The notes under the pieces: model-generated
The model's input: only the letters and a program-made list of their open reading frames with translations
Database searches by the model: none
What the model was told of the DNA's origin: nothing
Made by a program: the position numbers and the translations under genes
Source: Mycolicibacterium parafortuitum
GTDB lineage: Bacteria > Actinomycetota > Actinomycetes > Mycobacteriales > Mycobacteriaceae
Length of the DNA stretch: 64,000 nt
Assembly: GCF_002086815.1 (NCBI RefSeq)
Contig: NZ_MVID01000017.1
Location: 60,075-124,074 of the forward strand
Reading direction: 5' to 3'
Part shown: in pieces, positions 58,521-64,000 of the stretch
How the letters are laid out: each line of letters opens with the position of its first letter
Position numbering within the stretch: position 1 is the first letter of the stretch

Positions 58521-59878
58521 CGCGGGGCCACGATCGCCGGGATCGGCCCGTGCGCGACCGTGGTGAACGGCACGTCGACGGCGAACTCCGCGTCCAGCGA
58601 GCGCACCCGCATGCTGCGCACGATCGTGGCCAGCGCCAGCGTCGTCTCCAGCCGTGCGAAATGCTCGCCGATGCAGGCCCGCGCCCCGCCGGCGAACGGT
58701 AGGAAATGCCAGCGCTCGCGCGCGGCGGTGTTCTCCGGGCTGAACCGGTCGGGGTCGAACCGGTCGGGGTCCGGCCACAGTTGGGGATCCCGGTGCAGCG
58801 CGTAGATCCCGACCGCGACCAACGTCCCGGCCTGCACCCGGTACCCGGCCACGTCGATGTCGCGCACGGCCAGCCGTCCCACCCCGGCGGCGGGCGGGCA
58901 CAGCCGCAACGCCTCGTGCAACACCTGCACGGTGTAGCCGAGGGCCGGCACGTCGGTGGGTTCGAGTTCGCGGTCGCCGAGCGCGGCGACCTCGGCCGCC
59001 ACCTTGTCCTGCACCTCGGGATGGTGGCCCAGGATCCACAGCGCATACGTCAGCGCGGTCGCGGTGGTGTCGTGCCCGGCCAGCATGAAGATCAGCAGGT
59101 CGTTGCAGATGTCGTCGTCGGTCAGCGCCAGCCCCGTTTCGGGATCCTTCGCATCCATCAACGCCCGGACCAGCGGTGCGTCCCGGTCCGGATCGTCGCG
59201 GCAGGCCTGCAGGATGTCGGCGGTGACCTTGCGCATCTCGGCGACGGCCTTCTTCGCCCGGCGGCGCGCCGGTGTCGGCAACCAGCGCGGCGCGCGCACC
59301 GGTCGCAGCGCGCGGTCGGCGGTATAGGACGACGCGACGTGCATGTGTTCGGCGATCACGTCGGCGCTGTCGTTGAGGTCGACACCGAGCACCGAACGGC
59401 CCAGCGACTGCATGGTGATCCGCCGGCACTCCAGGTCGAGGTCGACCTCGCCACCGCCGGGCCAGGCGTCGACGAAGCGCTGCGCCGCCCGCGACATGTG
59501 CCCGCCGAACAGGCGCACGTTGGCCTTGCTGAACACCGGCTGCAGCGCGCGTTTGCGCGGCCGCCACTTCTCATTGGGCAACACGAACAGGCTGTCGCCG
59601 GCCATGTCCTGCACCTCTTCGTGCACGATGCACCGCTCGGAGAACGCATCGTTGCGGCCCAGCACGTCCCGGATTCCTTCGGGATTGAACACCGCGACGA
59701 ACGGTGGGAACAGCCAGCGCGGCGCGACCTGGACCCGGGTGATCGGGCCCCCCGCGGCGCGCACCCCGAGCTGCCCGGTGTCCAGCGTTCGCACCAGCCT
59801 CAGCAGCTCGCGGTACGGCAGTGGGTTCTTCGGCGCCAGCGGAAGGCGCTCGACGCTGCTCTCAGTTCCCGCGACCAC
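58517..59878 (-). CDS. Cytochrome P450
   Basis: 453 residues. The I-helix oxygen motif AGHDTT is at 267-272, the ExxR pair is Glu322/Arg325 in HEALRL, and the heme loop FLPFAGGARACIG holds the ligand Cys402. The sequence RFDPDRFSPEN before the heme loop is of the CYP4-like, fatty-acid-hydroxylase style rather than the short bacterial CYP pattern. It overlaps the upstream PPOX gene by 17 bases. The electron partner is not encoded nearby. The substrate may be a fatty acid (inference). Confidence 0.92.
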   Translation of the reverse strand: MVAGTESSVERLPLAPKNPLPYRELLRLVRTLDTGQLGVRAAGGPITRVQVAPRWLFPPFVAVFNPEGIRDVLGRNDAFSERCIVHEEVQDMAGDSLFVLPNEKWRPRKRALQPVFSKANVRLFGGHMSRAAQRFVDAWPGGGEVDLDLECRRITMQSLGRSVLGVDLNDSADVIAEHMHVASSYTADRALRPVRAPRWLPTPARRRAKKAVAEMRKVTADILQACRDDPDRDAPLVRALMDAKDPETGLALTDDDICNDLLIFMLAGHDTTATALTYALWILGHHPEVQDKVAAEVAALGDRELEPTDVPALGYTVQVLHEALRLCPPAAGVGRLAVRDIDVAGYRVQAGTLVAVGIYALHRDPQLWPDPDRFDPDRFSPENTAARERWHFLPFAGGARACIGEHFARLETTLALATIVRSMRVRSLDAEFAVDVPFTTVAHGPIPAIVAPR

Positions 59879-60362
59879 TGTGATCGCTCCATATCTGAGG
59901 GGCGCCCTCGCCTCTGGTCATCACCGCACCCGGCATCACGCGCACCCGGTACGGGGACAACCTCAGCACCGCGAATGCGTCCGAGGTAGGACCGTCGGCC
60001 CACTGCGGGATGATCGCGGGGTCGTAGCCGACCGGCGCGGGGCCGGTCGCGAACTTGTTCCAGACGGCGGTGCAGGTCTCGTCGTCGGTGTACCACTCGA
60101 CGAGGCATTCCGCGGAGCAGGTGTCGTGGCTCGGCGCCCAGTAACTCACCGACACATCAGGGTGCGCCGCGAGGTGGGCGCGTTTGAGCGGGGTCGGGAC
60201 CGTGGCTATCCAGCCGAACAGGTCGGTGCCGTCCCACTCCCAGATCGGGTGCAGGATGCGGGTGCGCGGCCTGCCGTCGGCGTCGACCGTGGCGACCGAG
60301 GCCCACACGATCGAGTGAGCCATGTCGACGAAGGCGGGCGCGATCGTTTCGAGCGCAGTCAC
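59862..60362 (-). CDS. Pyridoxamine 5'-phosphate oxidase-like flavoprotein
   Basis: 166 residues from GTG 60362. The split-barrel pattern is IVWASVATVDADGRPRTRILHPIWEWDGTDLFGWIATVPTPLK, read in parts as the FMN/F420 site, followed by VSVSYWAPSHDT. Mycobacterial relatives bind FMN, F420 or heme. It overlaps the P450 start by 17 bases, so the two are co-translated, and a redox link is possible. The longer frame to 60737 has reverse-strand codon bias and is rejected. Confidence 0.78.
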   Translation of the reverse strand: MTALETIAPAFVDMAHSIVWASVATVDADGRPRTRILHPIWEWDGTDLFGWIATVPTPLKRAHLAAHPDVSVSYWAPSHDTCSAECLVEWYTDDETCTAVWNKFATGPAPVGYDPAIIPQWADGPTSDAFAVLRLSPYRVRVMPGAVMTRGEGAPQIWSDHSGRGN

Positions 60363-60411
60363 GCCCCACACATTAGGCAAACTCCGTCGACAGTTGGGGC
60401 ACCGCCCGGAT

Positions 60412-60747
60412 CTACTCTTCGAGCTTGCGCTTGAACTCGTCGGTGTTGCGGTACTCGATGTTGCCCTCGTCGGCCGACGTCTCGATCTTGCCCTTGTCCT
60501 CGTCGTCGACCCAGTCGGTGACCGTGGTGCCCGAGACGGTGCCGCTGCTTCCGGGCAGCGTGGTGGTCTGCAGGTCGTCGGCGTAGGCCTTGGCCATCTC
60601 CTTGGCCTTTTCCCGATGCTCGTCGGTGATTTCGGGCTTCTCCGTGCGGTTTTCGTTGTCCGGATCCGGGGGCTCGGTGACGTGCTCGAGCTGGATTCCG
60701 GATGAGTCCCCGGACGGACGTTGCTGGGTGTGGTCATCGGCGGTCAT
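60412..60747 (-). CDS. Hydrophilic, mostly disordered protein, unknown
   Basis: 111 residues, rich in Asp, Glu, Thr and Lys, with no hydrophobic core until a short helical segment (REKAKEMAKAYADDLQ, about 45-60). The C-terminal half (TTVTDWVDDEDKGKIE) is also polar. No family is recognised. It stands alone, 49 bases upstream of the PPOX gene. Composition suggests a stress- or dehydration-type protein, but that is only a guess. Confidence 0.65.
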   Translation of the reverse strand: MTADDHTQQRPSGDSSGIQLEHVTEPPDPDNENRTEKPEITDEHREKAKEMAKAYADDLQTTTLPGSSGTVSGTTVTDWVDDEDKGKIETSADEGNIEYRNTDEFKRKLEE

Positions 60748-60789
60748 GGCTTTCGGGCTGCCCGAAAGTGTGAGCTGCGAAACACACCG

Positions 60790-61383
60790 TCATACGGGTA
60801 CCGACCGCAACGCCGCGGGCAGGCTCGGCAGAAAATGCCTGCGAGCGAACTCCCGGATGTCGTCGGCGGTTTCCAGCGGCTGCGCGCTGGGCAGCAGCAG
60901 CACCATCGACGCGTACCGCAGGATCGTGTCGGCGAGGTCGTCGACCGCGTCGGCCCCGATCCGTTCGGCGAAGCCGGGCGGAAAGATCACCCGCAGCGCC
61001 TCAGCCATCCGCTCGATCGCGGCGCGGTAGTAGCGCCCGGCGAGCTCGAGCACCAGTCCCGGCTCCTCGGTGATCATCTGGTACAGCACGCGGTGGCGGC
61101 GGAACTTCAGGATCGACAGCGTGAACGCCTCGACATAGATGTTCGACTGCGGTGCGGCCTTCTTCAGCTCGGCGGCGATGTCGGCGAACAGGGTGACGTT
61201 CTCGCGTTCGATGACGGCGCCGACCAGTTCGTCTTTGTTGGCGAACCGTCGGTAGATCGTGGTGCGGCTGACCCCGGCGCGGCGCGCGACGTCCTCCAGC
61301 GCGACGCGGCGAAAGCCGTGCCGCCCGAACTCGACGACCGCGGCGTCGAGGATCTGCTCCGAAGCGATGTCAGGCGCGGGCAT
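60790..61383 (-). CDS. TetR-family transcriptional regulator
   Basis: 197 residues. The DNA-binding domain (about 8-55) has ALEDVARRAGVSRTTIYRRFANKDE; the C-terminal part is a typical TetR helical domain. Its start overlaps the end of the DUF2236 gene by 14 bases, so both are translated from one mRNA, as in the first TetR/DUF2236 pair (2161-3711). It is the third such pair in the window. Probably autoregulates the pair. Confidence 0.87.
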   Translation of the reverse strand: MPAPDIASEQILDAAVVEFGRHGFRRVALEDVARRAGVSRTTIYRRFANKDELVGAVIERENVTLFADIAAELKKAAPQSNIYVEAFTLSILKFRRHRVLYQMITEEPGLVLELAGRYYRAAIERMAEALRVIFPPGFAERIGADAVDDLADTILRYASMVLLLPSAQPLETADDIREFARRHFLPSLPAALRSVPV

Positions 61384-62254
61384 CGGACCGGGCGTAACCC
61401 TTCACGGCGTATCCGCTGTAGCGCACCTTCATCGGCAGCCGGTCCCAGATCCAGTTCACCGGCCGCGACCGCCACACCGCGGCGAACCGCTGATAGCGGC
61501 GCTCCTGCTTGTCGCTCCACGGCAGGCCCAGCAGCATCCGCGCCCGTGGCGGCAGTCCGCCGGTGGTCAGGAACGCCGCGAGCGGGTTGAACACCGGCGC
61601 GATCAGCCGCCACACCACCGGGTGCACGGCCTTGGGCTGGGGAAAGCCCTTGGTCACGTAGCCGACGCCGTATTTCGCCGACGGGTGCGCGACGAGCACC
61701 TCGTCCATCATGTGGTCCCAGTACTTCACGAACTCGGCGTAGGTCGCCGGCATCACGCGGTCGCTGACCCCGTAGCGGCGGTACCACGTCTTGGACTCCA
61801 GCCAGATCTGCTCGCGTTCGGCGTCGGTCAGCCGCTTCACGAAGGTGTCGGCGAAGTAGTAGATCTGCTCGACGAACGTCGCGTGCGCCCAGAAGTACGT
61901 CTCGGGGTCCAGTGCGTGGTAGCGGCCGGCTTCCTCGCCGTCGGGGCCCGGCAGCACACCTTTGATGTCGGTGTGGAAGTCGCGGACCTGGCGTCCGGCG
62001 TTGTCGTCGTCGGAGCCGTACACGGTGTTGAAGATCGGCGGGATGGTGCGCTTGAGCCGCTCGGCGGTGTCGGCGAAGAACGTCGAATGGTCGTACACGC
62101 CCTGGCCCAGCGCGGCCAGCATGTTCTGCAGCACCGCAGGCCGCGGACCGATCAGGTACATCCGGTTGTCGCCGAAGTATCGCCAGACCAGTGACTGCGG
62201 CCCCAGCGGCAGGGCGTCATCCAAATGTTCGGGGTGCTGCGCCAACTCCGTCAT
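61370..62254 (-). CDS. DUF2236 / MpaB-like oxygenase-fold protein
   Basis: 294 residues from ATG 62254. VRDFHTDIKG, YHALDPETYFWAHATFVEQIY and ESKTWYRRYGVSDRVMP are the family signature with conserved His and Arg residues. It is closest to 16486-17421 and more distant from 2752-3711. Upstream, TTGGTA and TAACAC on the minus strand are 16 bases apart and could be its promoter, with the -10 eight bases before the ATG. Substrate unknown. Confidence 0.83.
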   Translation of the reverse strand: MTELAQHPEHLDDALPLGPQSLVWRYFGDNRMYLIGPRPAVLQNMLAALGQGVYDHSTFFADTAERLKRTIPPIFNTVYGSDDDNAGRQVRDFHTDIKGVLPGPDGEEAGRYHALDPETYFWAHATFVEQIYYFADTFVKRLTDAEREQIWLESKTWYRRYGVSDRVMPATYAEFVKYWDHMMDEVLVAHPSAKYGVGYVTKGFPQPKAVHPVVWRLIAPVFNPLAAFLTTGGLPPRARMLLGLPWSDKQERRYQRFAAVWRSRPVNWIWDRLPMKVRYSGYAVKGYARSDARA

Positions 62255-62368
62255 GCGGGACAGTGTTACAGATTCTGCACTTTGTACCAATAAGGGTGTG
62301 GCGAGGCCCACAGAAGGAACGCGAAGCGGGCGGTCGGCGGCTCGCCGAGAGTGAAGCCAGGGTTGCGG

Positions 62369-62406
62369 TTCCGGGCCGGAGGACGACCCGGAATGCTATT
62401 TCGCGG
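62369..62406. repeat. Partial copy of the 39335 hairpin stem
   Basis: 62387-62406 matches the second stem arm of the 39335-39398 hairpin at 19 of 20 bases. Only the inner seven bases have a partner (62369-62375 with 62387-62393), so the outer part of the left arm is missing or decayed. The right side overlaps the end of the gene 62396-62635. Confidence 0.6.
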
Positions 62407-62635
62407 GGGCGCGGCGCAGCCGGGCCACCCCGAGGACCACGAGGACGCCGGCGAGGGTGGCCAGCAGCAGCGACAGGGTCAGCATCGGGGCGTAGTAGAT
62501 CTGCGACATGGTCGACGGCTCCCCCGGCAGCACCGGCTCATTGACGACCGGCCTGCTCGCGTTCAGCCACGCCACCACACTGCCGATCCCGGCCAGCGCC
62601 GCCGCCAGGAGTTCGACGACCGCGCGCCGGTTCAC
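62396..62635 (-). CDS. Small two-helix membrane protein, unknown
   Basis: 79 residues from GTG 62635, which overlaps the upstream stop (GTGA). Two membrane helices (about 7-27 and 50-72) with a short Pro-rich outer loop (SRPVVNEPVLPGEPST) and a basic end (RLRRAPAK). It is the last gene of a four-gene minus-strand run of small membrane proteins. No family is recognised. Confidence 0.7.
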   Translation of the reverse strand: MNRRAVVELLAAALAGIGSVVAWLNASRPVVNEPVLPGEPSTMSQIYYAPMLTLSLLLATLAGVLVVLGVARLRRAPAK

Positions 62636-63141
62636 GCCGTGGGCTCCGGCGGAATGCATTCCTCGATCAGGTTGGTCAGCTCTTCCCGCAGCTGGCGGTG
62701 CTTACGCGCCCACGCCTGCGCGGTGCGGTCGTTGGTCAGCCGCAGCCCGATTCCGGTGCGGCCCCGCGGCACGCCGGTCAGCTCGCCGAGCGCGCGGGCG
62801 TACTGCCACTTCGGCGTCTCGGCACCGCTCGCCTCGGGATAGACCCGGACGATCTCGTCGACCAGGGTGACCTCGGTGCCCTGGCGCAGCTTCTCGGTCG
62901 TCAGCTCCACCGACGTGTGAATCCGGGCGGCCTTGACCTGGATCGCCAGAAAACCCGATACGAGCACGAAGAACAGTCCCGGCACCACCCACTGGATGCC
63001 GTAGCCGCCGGACAGTTGGATCAGCGCCATCGCGACGCCGGCGGCCGGGCCGGCCAGCACCCACAGCCAGCTCGCGCCCTGTTCGTAGAACAGCACCTCC
63101 GGCGCCACGGTCTCCGCGGGGCGATCGACAGGTTCGGTCAC
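62632..63141 (-). CDS. Membrane protein, DUF3093-like
   Basis: 169 residues. Two membrane helices (about 24-42 and 48-67) are followed by a cytoplasmic domain whose layout (EVTLVDEIVRVYP, LGELTGVPRGRTGIGLRLTNDRTAQAWAR) recalls DUF3093 proteins; I cannot confirm the family. It overlaps both neighbours by four bases, so the run is translationally coupled. Function unknown. Confidence 0.7.
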   Translation of the reverse strand: MTEPVDRPAETVAPEVLFYEQGASWLWVLAGPAAGVAMALIQLSGGYGIQWVVPGLFFVLVSGFLAIQVKAARIHTSVELTTEKLRQGTEVTLVDEIVRVYPEASGAETPKWQYARALGELTGVPRGRTGIGLRLTNDRTAQAWARKHRQLREELTNLIEECIPPEPTA

Positions 63142-63584
63142 GCATCGTCCTCACGCTGGTACCACTGCCGCGCCGACGGCTGGACGGCCAGCAGCGCACC
63201 GATCACCACGGGCAGCAGCCCGAGCAGGATCAGCGGCTGCGCGACGCCGATGCCGAGCGCGAGCAGGCCGAGGACCACCAGCGTCGCGAACGCCAGCGCC
63301 AGGGTCGCCAGCCGGAACCGGGCGTCACCGCGGCGGGCCCGGCCCGCGAGGAACGCGAGCGCGCCTGCGGCCAGCACCGAACCGATCCCGGTGCCGCGGT
63401 AGATGGTCAGGTAGTTCCGCACGTCCTCGTCGGAGACGGTGTCCGGGATCGCCGCGCGCGCGACCTCGTACGTCGCGGTCAGCGCCATCAGGCCGCCGAC
63501 GATCATGATCACCGCGCCGACCATGAAGCACCAGAACGACAGATCGACGACGCGGGGCCGCTCGGGCGGGGTGGGGGCGGTCAT
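63138..63584 (-). CDS. Four-helix membrane protein, unknown
   Basis: 148 residues with four predicted helices (about 16-38, 68-84, 92-112, 116-134) and a C-terminal polar tail (SARQWYQREDDA). It resembles small actinobacterial membrane proteins without a known role. It lies 20 bases after the edge gene and overlaps the next gene by four bases. No motif gives a function. Confidence 0.7.
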   Translation of the reverse strand: MTAPTPPERPRVVDLSFWCFMVGAVIMIVGGLMALTATYEVARAAIPDTVSDEDVRNYLTIYRGTGIGSVLAAGALAFLAGRARRGDARFRLATLALAFATLVVLGLLALGIGVAQPLILLGLLPVVIGALLAVQPSARQWYQREDDA

Positions 63585-63604
63585 GATCGGGTCAGCCTAG
63601 CCAA

Positions 63605-64000
63605 TCACCGCTGGAAGAAGTCGTGGGACTCCTTGCGGTGGAGCAGATAGACCCCGCCCGCGATCAGCACCGATCCGAAGATCACACACACCGCGTAGGC
63701 CACCGCCCACCCGGTGCCGCGTTCGGCGGTGAACAGCGTCGAGACCGAGAACACCACGGCCGCGATCGCGCCGCCGGTCAGCAACGTGCGCGCCCAGCGG
63801 TAGCCCTGCCGCATCAGGAACTGGAACACCAGCACCACCGAGAACACGATGAACACGAAGACCAGCGAGAACGCGAGCACCAGCGCGTTGGCGTGCTGTT
63901 GCAGCGTCAGCACGTCGATCACATGGGCCGCGGTCATCAGCGGCAGCGCGACCACCCACAGCCAGAAACCGGTGTCGACGTCCGGCGGGCGGGCGGGCGG
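63605..64000 (-). CDS. Membrane protein, 5' end cut by window edge
   Basis: At least 131 residues. The frame is open to the window end: upstream of GTG 63955 it reads PDVDTGFWLWVVALPL, so the true start probably lies beyond 64000. Four helices are visible and the C terminus is YLLHRKESHDFFQR. It is the first visible gene of the small-membrane-protein run; no family is recognised. Confidence 0.6.
   Translation of the reverse strand, partial: PPARPPDVDTGFWLWVVALPLMTAAHVIDVLTLQQHANALVLAFSLVFVFIVFSVVLVFQFLMRQGYRWARTLLTGGAIAAVVFSVSTLFTAERGTGWAVAYAVCVIFGSVLIAGGVYLLHRKESHDFFQR

Noticed and set aside
59862..60737. 291-residue version of the PPOX protein
   Set aside because: Its first 125 residues are Ser/Arg/Pro-rich shadow of the 60412-60747 gene; the real domain starts at GTG 60362.
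1..64000. Genomic island or prophage signature
   Set aside because: No integrase, transposase or tRNA boundary, and base composition appears uniform by eye.

Overview
The window is high-GC actinobacterial DNA with strong G/C third-position bias, frequent GTG starts and ATGA/GTGA gene overlaps. The gene content is mycobacterial: an mce lipid-transport operon with YrbE permeases, several FadD acyl-CoA ligases, MpaB/DUF2236 proteins, menaquinone genes and a ResB/CcsB/CcdA cytochrome c maturation cluster. From memory of the M. tuberculosis H37Rv map, two stretches follow Rv0551c-Rv0542c (fadD8, menB, SDR, glyoxalase, pitA block, menE) and Rv0535-Rv0524 (MTAP, menA, ATPase, ccsB, resB, ccdA, TlpA-like, phosphoglycerate mutase-like, hemL), with extra genes inserted. 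A free-living, fast-growing type (Mycolicibacterium-like) fits best. No rRNA, tRNA, CRISPR, transposase or phage gene was seen, and no gene-free stretch exceeds 300 bases.

Regions. 1-420: small multidrug resistance exporter behind a guanidine-III riboswitch. 547-3711: acyl-CoA ligase, TetR and DUF2236. 3795-14876: eleven-gene mce operon on the minus strand (yrbEA, yrbEB, mceA-F, then an Mce-associated membrane protein and two secreted proteins), with a double-TetR Mce3R-like regulator at 15145-16368. 16486-18461: a second DUF2236/TetR pair, here divergent. 18526-20334: fadD8-like ligase with a 33-bp in-frame minisatellite and a KstR-type operator. 20428-23642: FadR-type regulator, CynX-like transporter and an APH-fold protein. 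23650-26673: compact four-gene operon (GT2 glycosyltransferase, ACAD-like protein, PIG-L deacetylase, methyltransferase). 26727-36862: HAD, Ddn-like and menB genes, AraC, a gutted SDR, SDR, ligase, VOC, an inverted pitA block and menE. 36906-42489: PPOX protein, two-component system, NMO-like oxidoreductase, MTAP and menA. 42500-48309: HTH/Clp-N operon divergent from a moxR-DUF58-vWA operon. 48306-56509: SnoaL-like, DUF4229-like, a 54-residue protein, ATPase, cytochrome c maturation genes and hemL. 56589-64000: NCS1 permease, Ddn-like, P450, PPOX, a third TetR/DUF2236 pair and small membrane proteins, the last cut by the window edge.

How parts work together. The mce operon supplies permease and MCE subunits of a lipid importer; its ATPase (MceG) is not in the window. 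MenB, MenE and MenA are three menaquinone steps. CcdA, the TlpA-like lipoprotein, ResB and CcsB form a System II cytochrome c assembly line next to hemL (tetrapyrrole supply).

Most interesting items: the Nod-like four-gene operon with a CTG-initiated methyltransferase; the guanidine-III riboswitch; the FadD8 minisatellite; an SDR with its catalytic core removed in frame; near-perfect long hairpins sharing stem sequence across distant loci; and a Pho-box-like repeat beside an apparently inverted pitA block.
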